Source: Rubrobacter sp. (GTDB taxonomy: Bacteria; Actinomycetota; Rubrobacteria; Rubrobacterales; Rubrobacteraceae). Taken from it: a DNA stretch of 23,120 nucleotides. Both the position numbers and the translations under genes were made by a program. Position 1 is the stretch's first letter; each line of letters begins with the position of its first letter. The stretch is from NCBI GenBank assembly GCA_013815575.1, contig JACDFX010000002.1, positions 1-23,120 on the forward strand, in the 5' to 3' direction. Below, piece after piece: positions 1 through 7,470 of this stretch. The notes below the pieces were generated by a model. That model saw only the letters and a list, made by a program, of their open reading frames with translations, ran no database searches and was not told where the DNA came from.

Positions 1-339
1 CGCGATCTGGCCGCCGAAGAGCTCGTTGGCCGCCACCGCCCCGCCCACGAGCGCCGCGGCGCTACCGCCGAGCCCGCGAATGGGCGGTATGTCGTTCTCC
101 TGGACCAGGTGGAACGAGACCTCCCCCTCGCCGACTACCTCGGCCACGAACCGGGCCGCCCGGTAGGCCGGGTGCTCGGGGCCGAGTGGAACGAGGTCGG
201 CCCCCGTCCCCGTGACCTCCACCTTCGGGTGCGACGCCCGGTCCAGGGCTATGCGGGTGCCCAAAGTGAGCGCCAGCCCCACCGCGTCGTAGCCAGGCCC
301 CAGGTTCGCCGAGGTGGCCGGGACGCGGACGGAGATCAC
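1..339 (-). CDS. thrB: Homoserine kinase ThrB, N-terminal part (cut by window edge)
   Basis: ThrB phosphorylates L-homoserine with ATP to O-phosphohomoserine, the substrate of threonine synthase. Only the first 113 codons are inside the window. The translation opens ISVRVPATSANLGPGYDAVG, the typical N-terminal strand and loop of homoserine kinases. Near residues 94-103 it has the GHMP-kinase ATP loop (RGLGGSAAAL). The GTG start is chosen because it overlaps the thrC stop as GTGA (337-339 versus 336-338), which implies translational coupling, and because the conserved N-terminus begins right there. Gene order thrC-thrB on one transcript fits the last two steps of threonine synthesis. The family call is firm; the C-terminal substrate-binding half cannot be assessed. 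Confidence 0.93.
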   Translation of the reverse strand, partial: MISVRVPATSANLGPGYDAVGLALTLGTRIALDRASHPKVEVTGTGADLVPLGPEHPAYRAARFVAEVVGEGEVSFHLVQENDIPPIRGLGGSAAALVGGAVAANELFGGQIA

Positions 340-1412
340 GGGCCGGGCCTCTCCATTCGTCCGGCCACGGCCTCGAACGTCGCCGCCACCGGCTCAGGCA
401 ACTCGACCCTGCTCAAGATGACGTCAGGGTCCTTGAGCCCGTGCCCGGTGAGCACGCTGACGACGGTGCCCTCGGGCCCACGCCCCTCCTCGACCAGCTT
501 GAGAAGGCCGGCGAGCCCGGCGGCGCTCGCCGGCTCGCAGAAGACGCCCTCTTCCCGGGCCAACAGGTCCTGGGCGGCTAGTATCTCCCCGTCGGTTACG
601 CTCTCTATGGCGCCACCGGACTCGCGGGCGGCGGCGAGCGCCCCCTCCTTGCTCGCCGGGGCCCCGATCCTGATGGCGCTCGCAACGGTCTCCGGATTCT
701 CGAAGTCGTGGCCCGCCACCAGCGGCGATGCCCCCTCCGCCTGGAAACCGAGCATCCGGGGCGCGGAGTCCGAATACCCCGCCTCGCGCCACTCGGAGAA
801 GCCCTTCCAGTAGGAGGTTATGTTGCCCGCGTTGCCGACCGGCAGGGCCAGGGCGTCGGGGGGGTGGCCCAGAACCTCGCAGATTTCGAAGGCGCCCGTC
901 TTCTGGCCCTCGATGCGGTCGGGGTTCACCGAGTTGACGAGCGTTACGTCGTCGCGGTCGCCGGCGATCTCCTGCGAGATCCTGAGGGCGGCGTCGAAGT
1001 TGCCCTCTATCTGCACGATCTCCGCCCCGTGCGCCAGCACCTGCACCGCCTTGCCGAGCGCGATCTTCCCCGCAGGCACCACCACGAAGCACTTCATGCC
1101 GGCCCGAGAGGCGTAGGCAGCCGCCGAGGCCGCCGTGTTTCCGGTCGAGGCGCAGACGGCTGCCCGGCTCCCGGAGGCGACGGCCCGGCTCACGGCGACC
1201 GTCATCCCGCGGTCCTTGAAGGAGGCCGTGGGGTTCATCCCCTCGAACTTCAAGAACAGCCTGGCGCCGACGCGTTCGGAGAGCGTGGGAGCTTCGATCA
1301 GGGGCGTGTCCCCCTCGCCTATGGTCGTCACGGCGCCCTCGGGTATCTCCGGCAACCACGCGCGAAACCGCCGTATAACGCCCTGCCTCATCACCCGTGT
1401 CCTAACGTCCAT
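336..1412 (-). CDS. thrC: Threonine synthase
   Basis: ThrC converts O-phosphohomoserine and water to L-threonine and phosphate in the cytoplasm, using pyridoxal phosphate. The motif TASFKDRGM carries the PLP lysine (about K66 from this start). It is followed by CASTGNTAASAAAYASRAG, the phosphate/cofactor loop of fold-type II PLP enzymes. The length of 358 aa matches the short, roughly 350-residue class found in Gram-positive bacteria. I chose the ATG at 1412 because AAAGGCGG lies 8 nt upstream. An equally reasonable ATG at 1391 (AGGA 8 nt upstream) would give 351 aa. The frame stays open to 1460, but that extension looks non-conserved. The stop overlaps the thrB start by GTGA. Confidence 0.93.
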   Translation of the reverse strand: MDVRTRVMRQGVIRRFRAWLPEIPEGAVTTIGEGDTPLIEAPTLSERVGARLFLKFEGMNPTASFKDRGMTVAVSRAVASGSRAAVCASTGNTAASAAAYASRAGMKCFVVVPAGKIALGKAVQVLAHGAEIVQIEGNFDAALRISQEIAGDRDDVTLVNSVNPDRIEGQKTGAFEICEVLGHPPDALALPVGNAGNITSYWKGFSEWREAGYSDSAPRMLGFQAEGASPLVAGHDFENPETVASAIRIGAPASKEGALAAARESGGAIESVTDGEILAAQDLLAREEGVFCEPASAAGLAGLLKLVEEGRGPEGTVVSVLTGHGLKDPDVILSRVELPEPVAATFEAVAGRMERPGP

Positions 1413-1520
1413 ATGAGAAGCCGCCTTTCGTAAAGAGATCGTCCCGCGCCCGCCGACCACGGGTCACGAGCCCAGAGATGCGCGACCCGGGATCAGGTCT
1501 TTCGCGCGGCGTCGGGAAGC

Positions 1521-1547
1521 ATAATAGAGTCCTGGCCCGTGGCGCAA
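1521..1547 (-). promoter_or_regulatory. Possible thrC promoter
   Basis: On the minus strand, TTGCGC (1547-1542) is followed after 15 nt by TATTAT (1526-1521), about 100 nt before the thrC start. The spacing is shorter than ideal. It lies in a locally AT-richer part of the divergent thrC/rfbB intergenic region. The prediction rests on consensus matching only. Confidence 0.3.
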
Positions 1548-1633
1548 GAAAAGTATCACGCCATGGCCGCCGCTTTCAAGATACGTGGCGACGCGATGCC
1601 TCGTTTAGTAGATTACGTTCGGAGGCTCCAGGC

Positions 1634-1694
1634 TTTGAGGTTCGAGGTTTTGAGGTACAAGCAAAAAACCCAGAGCCTAATGCCCCAAAACCTC
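1634..1694 (+). repeat. Clustered GAGGT repeats and inverted repeat in the rfbB leader
   Basis: Between thrC and rfbB (1413-1715, about 300 nt without a gene), an AT-richer stretch holds three GAGGT units at 1637, 1644 and 1652. Two of them lie inside an exact TTTGAGGT direct repeat. The arm GAGGTTTTG (1644-1652) is exactly complementary to CAAAACCTC (1686-1694), so a 9-bp stem with a loop of about 33 nt can form just upstream of the rfbB Shine-Dalgarno sequence at 1705-1710. It could be an operator or an RNA leader; the function is unknown. Nothing else convincing is seen in this gap. Confidence 0.5.
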
Positions 1695-1715
1695 ACACCT
1701 GAAAAGAGGAACAGC

Positions 1716-2804
1716 TTGCCCGCAGAGAGACAGACGAAACCCACCATCCTCGTCACCGGCGGCGCCGGGTTTATCGGGGGGAACTTCGTCCTCGACGCCG
1801 TAGGACGTTTCGAGGTCGTGAACCTGGACGCCCTGACCTACGCGGGCAACCCCGAAACCCTCGCCTCCCTCTCCGAAGACCCGGACTACGTCTTTGTCCG
1901 GGGGAACATCGGGGACAGGGAGCTGGTCGGTGGGCTCCTGACTGAGCACCGGCCCGCGGCTGTGGTGAACTTCGCCGCTGAGACGCACGTGGACCGCTCC
2001 ATCGACGGGCCGGCCGTCTTCGTCCGGACGAATGTCGTCGAGACGCAGAGGCTGCTGGAGGCGGTGCTCGACCACTGGCGAACGCTGGCGGGCGAAGAGC
2101 ACGATGCTTTCCGGTTCCTGCACGTCTCGACGGACGAGGTGTACGGGTCGCTCGGGCCCACCGGATTCTTCACGGAGGAGAGCCCGTACCGGCCGAACTC
2201 GCCCTACTCAGCCTCCAAGGCAGCCTCGGACCACCTCGTGCGGGCGTACCACCATACCTACGGGTTGCCGATGCTCACGACCAACTGCTCCAACAACTAC
2301 GGGCCCTACCACTTCCCGGAGAAGCTTATACCGCTCATGATCCTGACGGCCCTGCGCGGCGGCCCGCTCCCGGTCTACGGCGACGGCCAGCAGGTCCGCG
2401 ACTGGCTCTTCGTCAAGGACCACTGCCGGGCCATCGAACGGGTGTTGGAAAAGGGTGTGCCAGGCGAGGTGTACAACGTCGGCGGCCACAACGAGCGGAC
2501 GAACCTGCAGGTCGTCGAGACCATCTGCGCCTTGCTGGACGAGTTGGTCCCGGAATCACCGTACGCGCCGCACGTGTCGCTCGTCACTTTTGTGGAGGAC
2601 AGGCCTGGGCACGACAGGCGTTACGCCATCGACGCGGGCAAGATCGAGCGCGAGCTCGGCTGGACGCCGGAGGAGACCTTCGAGAGCGGGATGGAGAAGA
2701 CGGTGCGCTGGTACCTGGAGAACCGGGAGTGGTGCGAGAGCGTCCTCTCCCGGGGCTACCGGCAGGAGCGGCTGGGGCTCGGCAGCGGCGGGGGGCGGTC
2801 TTGA
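1716..2804 (+). CDS. rfbB: dTDP-glucose 4,6-dehydratase (RmlB)
   Basis: RmlB converts dTDP-D-glucose to dTDP-4-keto-6-deoxy-D-glucose, the second step to dTDP-L-rhamnose. It is an extended short-chain dehydrogenase with bound NAD. Visible are the Rossmann loop TGGAGFIGG (about 14-22), the catalytic TDE (139-141) inside STDEVYG, and YSASK (Y164/K168). The length of 362 aa is slightly longer than the usual 320-350. The TTG start is chosen because AGAGGA ends 5 nt before it and the conserved strand begins soon after. The frame is open further upstream (ATG at 1680 and earlier), but that part lies in the AT-rich leader and is not family-like. The stop overlaps the rfbA start as TTGA. Confidence 0.95.
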   Translation: MPAERQTKPTILVTGGAGFIGGNFVLDAVGRFEVVNLDALTYAGNPETLASLSEDPDYVFVRGNIGDRELVGGLLTEHRPAAVVNFAAETHVDRSIDGPAVFVRTNVVETQRLLEAVLDHWRTLAGEEHDAFRFLHVSTDEVYGSLGPTGFFTEESPYRPNSPYSASKAASDHLVRAYHHTYGLPMLTTNCSNNYGPYHFPEKLIPLMILTALRGGPLPVYGDGQQVRDWLFVKDHCRAIERVLEKGVPGEVYNVGGHNERTNLQVVETICALLDELVPESPYAPHVSLVTFVEDRPGHDRRYAIDAGKIERELGWTPEETFESGMEKTVRWYLENREWCESVLSRGYRQERLGLGSGGGRS

Positions 2805-3682
2805 AGGGGATCGTGCTGGCCGGAGGGTCCGGGACGCGGCTGTATCCGCTGACGCTCGCGGTCAGCAAGCAGCTCTTGCCCGTCTACGACAAGCCCATGA
2901 TCTACTACCCCCTGACGACCCTGATGCTCTCGGGCATCCGCGAGATCCTGATAATCTCCACCCCCCACGACCTGCCCCGCTTCCGGGACCTTCTCGGCGA
3001 CGGCTCGCAGTGGGGCCTGGGCTTCGAGTACGCCGTCCAGCCGGAACCGAAAGGCCTCGCGGACGCCTTCGTGGTCGGCAAAAAATTCGTCGGCCGGGAC
3101 GACGTCTCACTCGTGCTCGGGGACAACATCTTCTACGGCGAGGGGTTCGTGGACCAGCTCGAGCGGGCCGCGGGCGGCGGGGGCGGCGCGACGGTCTTCG
3201 GGTACTACGTGAGGGACCCCGAACGCTACGGCGTCGTCGAGTTCGACGGCGGGGGGAGGGTGCTATCCATAGAGGAGAAGCCCCAGACGCCGCGGTCGCA
3301 CTACGCCGTTACCGGGCTGTACTTCTACGACAACCGGGTGGTGGAGGTGGCCGAGAACCTGGAGCCTTCGGCGCGGGGGGAGATCGAGATAACGGACGTC
3401 AACGTGGACTACCTGGGGCGCGACGAGTTGCGGGTGGAGATCATGGGCCGCGGCATGGCGTGGCTGGATGCCGGCACTCACGAGTCGTTGCAGCAGGCCG
3501 GCAACTTTATAGAGACCATCGAGCAGCGCCAGGGGCTCAAGATCGGGTGCCCCGAGGAGATCTCCTACCGCAGGGGCTACATCGACGCCGGACAGTTGGA
3601 AGCGCTGGCCGCCCCCATGATGAAGAACGACTACGGCCAGTACCTTCTGGAGCTCCTGAAGGACGGGGGGCCGGTAACGTGA
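2801..3682 (+). CDS. rfbA: Glucose-1-phosphate thymidylyltransferase (RmlA)
   Basis: RmlA couples dTTP and glucose-1-phosphate to dTDP-glucose, the first and usually feedback-regulated step of dTDP-rhamnose synthesis. The protein starts [17 protein letters not shown], the nucleotide-binding loop of sugar nucleotidyltransferases, followed by [25 protein letters not shown] carries the metal-binding aspartate. EEKPQTPRS and the late [10 protein letters not shown] segment are also typical. The length is 293 aa, standard for the family. The TTG at 2801 overlaps the rfbB stop by four bases (TTGA), and the conserved N-terminus begins at the next codon, so this start is well supported despite the weak G-rich ribosome site. 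Confidence 0.95.
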   Translation: MKGIVLAGGSGTRLYPLTLAVSKQLLPVYDKPMIYYPLTTLMLSGIREILIISTPHDLPRFRDLLGDGSQWGLGFEYAVQPEPKGLADAFVVGKKFVGRDDVSLVLGDNIFYGEGFVDQLERAAGGGGGATVFGYYVRDPERYGVVEFDGGGRVLSIEEKPQTPRSHYAVTGLYFYDNRVVEVAENLEPSARGEIEITDVNVDYLGRDELRVEIMGRGMAWLDAGTHESLQQAGNFIETIEQRQGLKIGCPEEISYRRGYIDAGQLEALAAPMMKNDYGQYLLELLKDGGPVT

Positions 3683-4239
3683 ACGTGCTCGAGACGGACC
3701 TTCCGGGCGTCCTGATCCTTGAGCCCAGGGTCTTCGGCGACGACCGGGGCTTCTTTATGGAGACCTGGAACGGCCGCCGCTACGAGGAGCTCGGCATCCC
3801 CCACGGCTTCGTTCAGGACAACCTCTCCTTCTCGGCCCACGGCGTCCTGCGCGGTCTTCATTTCCAGAATCCCCAGCCGCAGGGCAAGCTGGTCTCCGTT
3901 CTGCGCGGCGAGGTCTTCGACGTCGCCGTGGACATCCGCACCGGCTCCCCGACTTACGGGCGGTGGACGGGCGTAACGCTCTCCGCGGAGAACAAGCGCC
4001 AGTTCTGGGTCCCGCCGGACTTTGCCCACGGCTTCGTCGTAACGGGCGAGGACGCCCTGTTTTCGTACAAGTGCACGGACTACTACGCCCCGGATTACGA
4101 TGGCTCGATCCTGTGGAACGATCCGGAGATAGGCATTCGTTGGCCCATCGAGAGCCCGATCCTCTCCGGTAAGGACGGCTCCGCCCCGCCGCTCGCCGGG
4201 ATGCCGGAAGGGGCCCTCCCCGTCTACCGGGCGGGCTAG
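3679..4239 (+). CDS. rfbC: dTDP-4-dehydrorhamnose 3,5-epimerase (RmlC)
   Basis: RmlC epimerises dTDP-4-keto-6-deoxy-glucose at C3 and C5. The 186-aa protein has the complete cupin pattern: [14 protein letters not shown] near residues 17-30, GVLRGLHFQ with the catalytic histidine H61, the [11 protein letters not shown] strand, [11 protein letters not shown], and YKCTDYYAP with the likely catalytic tyrosine Y130. The GTG start overlaps the rfbA stop as GTGA. Genes rfbB, rfbA and rfbC form one coupled block. The last enzyme of the pathway, RmlD, is encoded 13 kb further on (17676-18530). Confidence 0.95.
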   Translation: MNVLETDLPGVLILEPRVFGDDRGFFMETWNGRRYEELGIPHGFVQDNLSFSAHGVLRGLHFQNPQPQGKLVSVLRGEVFDVAVDIRTGSPTYGRWTGVTLSAENKRQFWVPPDFAHGFVVTGEDALFSYKCTDYYAPDYDGSILWNDPEIGIRWPIESPILSGKDGSAPPLAGMPEGALPVYRAG

Positions 4240-4243
4240 GCCG

Positions 4244-4642
4244 GTGGCACCCAACCCGTTCGACGCGCTGGACAGCCACCGCTACGTGCGTCTGAGCACC
4301 TTCCGAAAGAGCGGCGAGGCCGTCCCTACGCCCGTCTGGTTCGCCAGGGTGGGAGACAGCCTGTACGTCGTCACGGGCCGCAACACGGGCAAGGCCAAGC
4401 GCATCCGCAACAACCCGGACGTGGTGCTCGCCCCGAGCGACTTCAGGGGCCGTCCGAAGGCCCGCGACGTGCGGGCCACCGCCAGCCTGACCGGCGAGCA
4501 AAAAGGCGGCACCGCCGACCGGGCACTGCGGCGAAAGTACGGCTGGCAGTACCGCGTTTTCGAGTTTGTCGAGGGGCTGCGCGGCGCGGCTGACGAGCTG
4601 GTCTTCCTGGAGCTCCGTCCACCCGTCGAGAAGGGGGAATGA
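4244..4642 (+). CDS. PPOX-class (probably F420-dependent) oxidoreductase
   Basis: This is a 132-aa protein of the pyridoxamine-5-phosphate-oxidase-like split-barrel fold. The pattern of TPVWFARVGDSLYVVTGRNTGKAKRIRNNPDVVLAPSDFRG, followed by an R-rich loop, matches the short actinobacterial F420-binding PPOX proteins (related to M. tuberculosis Rv2061c). The K/R-rich strand is where the phosphate of F420 would bind. No substrate can be assigned. The GTG start lies only 4 nt after the rfbC stop and its stop overlaps the next start as ATGA, so it is probably co-transcribed with rfbBAC, although it has no obvious glycan role. Flavin instead of F420 as cofactor cannot be excluded. Confidence 0.8.
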   Translation: MAPNPFDALDSHRYVRLSTFRKSGEAVPTPVWFARVGDSLYVVTGRNTGKAKRIRNNPDVVLAPSDFRGRPKARDVRATASLTGEQKGGTADRALRRKYGWQYRVFEFVEGLRGAADELVFLELRPPVEKGE

Positions 4643-5505
4643 TCTTGTTCGAGGGATTCGAGAAGGAGACGGTGGAGGTGGGCGGGGCGGAGATCCTGGC
4701 TCGCAGGGCCGGCGACGGCCCGCCGCTCCTGCTCCTGCACGGCAACCCGCAGACGCATGTGATGTGGCACCTCGTGGCGCCGAGGCTGGCGGAGGACTTC
4801 ACGGTGGTCGTCGCGGACTTGCGCGGCTACGGGGACTCGTCAAAGCCCCCGACGGACGATGACCACGGTCCGTACTCCAAGCGGACTATGGCCGAAGACC
4901 AGATCTCGGTGATGCGGCACTTCGGCTTCGACAGTTTCGCCCTCTGCGGCCACGACCGCGGCGGGCGCGTCGGCTACCGGATGGCCCTCGACCACCCTGA
5001 TGTCGTGACGAAGCTGGCTGTCCTGGACATCGTGCCGACGTGGGAGGCGTTCAGCCGGGCGGACATGTCCTTCGGCATAGGCTACTGGCACTGGTTCTTC
5101 CTCGCCCAACCCTACGACCTGCCGGAACGCCTGCTCGCCGCCGACCCTGAGAACACCCTCTTCAGGGGGGGCAACGAGGCTTTCCGCCCGGAGGCGATGG
5201 AAGAGTACCGGCGCTGCCTCTGCAACCCCGAGACCGTCCACGCCATCTGCGAGGACTACCGCGCCGCCGCGACCATAGACTTCCTCCACGACGCGGAAGA
5301 CCGCGAGGCCGGAAGGCGCGTAACGTCCCCCATGCTCATCCTCTGGGGCAGCAAGGGCAACCTGGGGGAGTGGTACGACGTTCTCGAAATCTGGCGCGGC
5401 TGGGCCGACGATGTGCGGGGTAGAGCTCTAGACTCCGGCCATTACATCCCGGAAGAAGCCCCGGAAGAGACCCTTTCGGAGATACGGGAGTTCTTACGCG
5501 GGTGA
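4639..5505 (+). CDS. Alpha/beta hydrolase, fluoroacetate-dehalogenase-like
   Basis: This 288-aa alpha/beta hydrolase has the motif order of haloacid/fluoroacetate dehalogenases. HGNPQ (about 34-38) is the oxyanion loop. GHDRGGR gives nucleophile D106 and the two carboxylate-binding arginines R107 and R110. D130 (VLDIVPT) and H268 (SGHYIPEE) complete the Asp-His-Asp triad. H151-W152 and Y207 match the halide pocket of characterised enzymes. Known family members split C-F or C-Cl bonds of 2-haloacetates, but many homologues are uncharacterised or act as epoxide hydrolases, so the substrate is inferred. The ATG overlaps the PPOX stop (ATGA), with AAGGGGG just upstream. It is the last gene of the rfbBAC-led run. 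Confidence 0.85.
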   Translation: MILFEGFEKETVEVGGAEILARRAGDGPPLLLLHGNPQTHVMWHLVAPRLAEDFTVVVADLRGYGDSSKPPTDDDHGPYSKRTMAEDQISVMRHFGFDSFALCGHDRGGRVGYRMALDHPDVVTKLAVLDIVPTWEAFSRADMSFGIGYWHWFFLAQPYDLPERLLAADPENTLFRGGNEAFRPEAMEEYRRCLCNPETVHAICEDYRAAATIDFLHDAEDREAGRRVTSPMLILWGSKGNLGEWYDVLEIWRGWADDVRGRALDSGHYIPEEAPEETLSEIREFLRG

Positions 5506-5516
5506 TGCTGGCGGCG

Positions 5517-5534
5517 GGCCGTTCACGAACGGCC
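5517..5534. terminator. Palindromic hairpin between convergent genes
   Basis: GGCCGTTC, AC, GAACGGCC forms a perfect 8-bp inverted repeat 11 nt after the hydrolase stop and about 66 nt from the stop of the opposing glycosyltransferase gene. There is no T-tract on either side, so it may be a weak bidirectional terminator or only a structural palindrome. Confidence 0.4.
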
Positions 5535-5600
5535 TCTACGCCTTCGCGGGAGGCCCGGTCGGCGGAGGTGCGAGATGTAGAGACAGGCCGGGGCGTTCCT

Positions 5601-6455
5601 CTAGGTCTTCTCCAAAATGCGTCCTGCCACCGAGGCGAGCAGCTTCGACAGAGCGCGGACGGCGAGGCCAAGCGCGACCGCGGCGCTGAAGAGGCCGAAG
5701 GGGCCGTGGGATCCGTGCTTGCGGTGATAGAGGAAGGCGCTCTTGTGGAGGAGCCAAATGGCGCGGGGCTTGCTGCGGCTGCTTCCGCCGGTCTGGTGGA
5801 GCACCTCGACGTCTGGCAGGTAGAAGACCGGCCACCCTGCCTCGCGGGCGCGGCGGCAGAGATCGACGTCCTCGAAGTACAGAAAGAACCGCTCGTCGAG
5901 GGGCGAGATCCTTACCAGCGTCTCCCGTCTAACGACCATGCACGCCCCCGAGACCCAGTCCACTTTCGTTGGCTGGGAGAGTTCCCCGAGCGCCGGGAAC
6001 TGGCCTTTTACGATAGAGTTCTTCGGGAAGAGGCGGGTGAGGAGGGAGGTGCGGCCAAGGAGGCCCGAAAGGGGGCTGATCTCCTTTCTAGCCGACAGCT
6101 GCAACTCCCCACTCGCGTCCATTATCCGCGGCCCCGCGACCCCGGCCGGGGCCCCTTCTCTAAAGAAATCCTCCACCCGGTCGAAGAAGTCCTCCTCCAC
6201 TACCGTGTCCGGGTTCAGCAGTACGACGAGCTCGCCCGTGGTCCCTGGCATCACCCGGTTCCAGGCCTTCGTCAAACCCAGGTTCTCGCCGCTGCGAACG
6301 AGACGGACGCCCTGTGGGAGATCCGGGACCCTCTCGGTGTCGTTGTCCATCACGATGATCTCCATATCCTCCCGACTCGTCGCCCGAAGCGACGCGACGC
6401 ACGTGAGCGTGAGCGGCCAGGAATGATAGTTGACGATGATGACGGAGAACTTCAC
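5601..6455 (-). CDS. GT2 family glycosyltransferase (rhamnosyltransferase-like)
   Basis: This 284-aa GT-A fold enzyme is probably cytoplasmic and membrane-associated. It starts KFSVIIVNYHSW. The nucleotide-sugar site is visible as MDND (36-39) and LNPDT (80-84), the acceptor/catalytic region as YFEDVDLCRRAREAGW (193-208), and the terminal H220-Q-T is typical of this subfamily. A hydrophobic segment near 253-275 followed by basic residues may anchor it to the membrane. The pattern resembles rhamnosyltransferases such as WbbL and WcaA relatives, which fits the dTDP-rhamnose genes nearby, but the donor is not proven. The GTG start overlaps the upstream gene's stop as GTGA, making it the last gene of the wzm-wzt-GT-GT operon. 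Confidence 0.88.
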   Translation of the reverse strand: MKFSVIIVNYHSWPLTLTCVASLRATSREDMEIIVMDNDTERVPDLPQGVRLVRSGENLGLTKAWNRVMPGTTGELVVLLNPDTVVEEDFFDRVEDFFREGAPAGVAGPRIMDASGELQLSARKEISPLSGLLGRTSLLTRLFPKNSIVKGQFPALGELSQPTKVDWVSGACMVVRRETLVRISPLDERFFLYFEDVDLCRRAREAGWPVFYLPDVEVLHQTGGSSRSKPRAIWLLHKSAFLYHRKHGSHGPFGLFSAAVALGLAVRALSKLLASVAGRILEKT

Positions 6456-7465
6456 CGGAGCCGCGACCTGACGGCGTCCCGGATCCGCCGCCGCCGGCTC
6501 TCCGCCGCCCGGCGGGAGGACCTGCCAAGCAACTCCCGCAGGTAGGCGTCCGAGACGCGACGTTCGTTCTGTATCTTTCGCCGCTTTTCGAGCATCTTCG
6601 GCAGGAGGCGCCACGCGCCGGCGAGTCCTTCGAGGTGGGCTTTGGGGCCGCCGGGCGAGAGGGAGACGACGAGCAGGCGCGAGAGCTGCCCGAGCACGAT
6701 GAAGGGCAGGTAGCCCCCCGCGAGCGACCCGGGCAGGTTCTTGACCAGCAGGAGCATGCCGTTGCGGGTCCCGAGACGGGTCGCCGTGGCGCTCCGCTTG
6801 CCGCCGGTCGAGACGCTGCCGACGTGGTATACGACGGCGCCAGGCACGTAGAGGCAGCGGTGGCCCGCTAGTTGGGCGCGGAAGCTCACGTCCCCGTCCT
6901 CGCAGTAGGCGAAAAAGTCTTCGTCGAAGAGGCCTACCTCGTCGAAGACGCCTCTCCGGTAGAGCGCGGCCGCAGCACACGCCCCGAACACGAACTCTTC
7001 CTCCTCGAATTGCCCGAGGTCGATCTCCCCGTGCCCGAGCCTGTACGGGAGCCCGCTCCGCCTGAGAGCGTCACCGGCGCCGTCGAGCCGGCCCCGGTCC
7101 CCGAAGTCCACGAGCTTGCTCGCGAAGAGGCCGGCCTCGGGCCGGCGCTCCGCCGCCCGCACGAGGGCGTCGAGCCACCCGGCGTCCTGCTCCGTGTCGT
7201 TGTTCAGGAGCGCTACGAGCTCTGCGCTCGATGCCTCTATCCCGGCGTTGACCGCGCCGGAGAAACCCTGGTTTTCGTCCAGGGCTATGACCCTGACCTC
7301 GGGGAAATTCTCCTCGACAAAGCCGACGGAGCCGTCCGTGGAGGCGCTGTCAACGAGGACGGTCTCGAAGTCCTGGAACGTCTGGCGGCGGAGGGATTGC
7401 AGGCAGGAGCGGAGGAACTCCCTGGTGTTCCAGTTTGGAACGACGACCGTGACGCGGGGGGCCAC
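6452..7465 (-). CDS. GT2 family glycosyltransferase
   Basis: This is a 337-aa GT-A fold glycosyltransferase. APRVTVVVPNWNTREFLRSCL opens the Rossmann-like half, with VDSASTDGS (38-46), LLNNDT (87-91, the metal-site equivalent) and AYCEDGDVSFRAQLAGH (187-202) following. A hydrophobic stretch around residues 240-265 (LLLVKNL to LLVVSLS) and an arginine-rich tail suggest peripheral membrane attachment. The GTG at 7465 is chosen because the frame upstream overlaps the wzt coding sequence and is arginine/glycine-rich nonsense, and because this start lies 6 nt after the wzt stop. It would add a sugar to the glycan exported by Wzm/Wzt; donor and linkage are unknown. Confidence 0.86.
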   Translation of the reverse strand: MAPRVTVVVPNWNTREFLRSCLQSLRRQTFQDFETVLVDSASTDGSVGFVEENFPEVRVIALDENQGFSGAVNAGIEASSAELVALLNNDTEQDAGWLDALVRAAERRPEAGLFASKLVDFGDRGRLDGAGDALRRSGLPYRLGHGEIDLGQFEEEEFVFGACAAAALYRRGVFDEVGLFDEDFFAYCEDGDVSFRAQLAGHRCLYVPGAVVYHVGSVSTGGKRSATATRLGTRNGMLLLVKNLPGSLAGGYLPFIVLGQLSRLLVVSLSPGGPKAHLEGLAGAWRLLPKMLEKRRKIQNERRVSDAYLRELLGRSSRRAAESRRRRIRDAVRSRLR

Positions 7466-7470
7466 GGGTT

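Noticed and set aside
1539..1715. N-terminal extension of RfbB into the intergenic region
   Set aside because: The 59 extra residues do not resemble the family, and the strong AGAGGA site sits at the TTG at 1716.
2455..3678. Long plus-strand open frame leading into rfbC, over the end of rfbB and all of rfbA
   Set aside because: It is arginine- and glycine-rich with no family motifs and only mirrors rfbA/rfbB codon bias; the rfbC protein begins at 3679.
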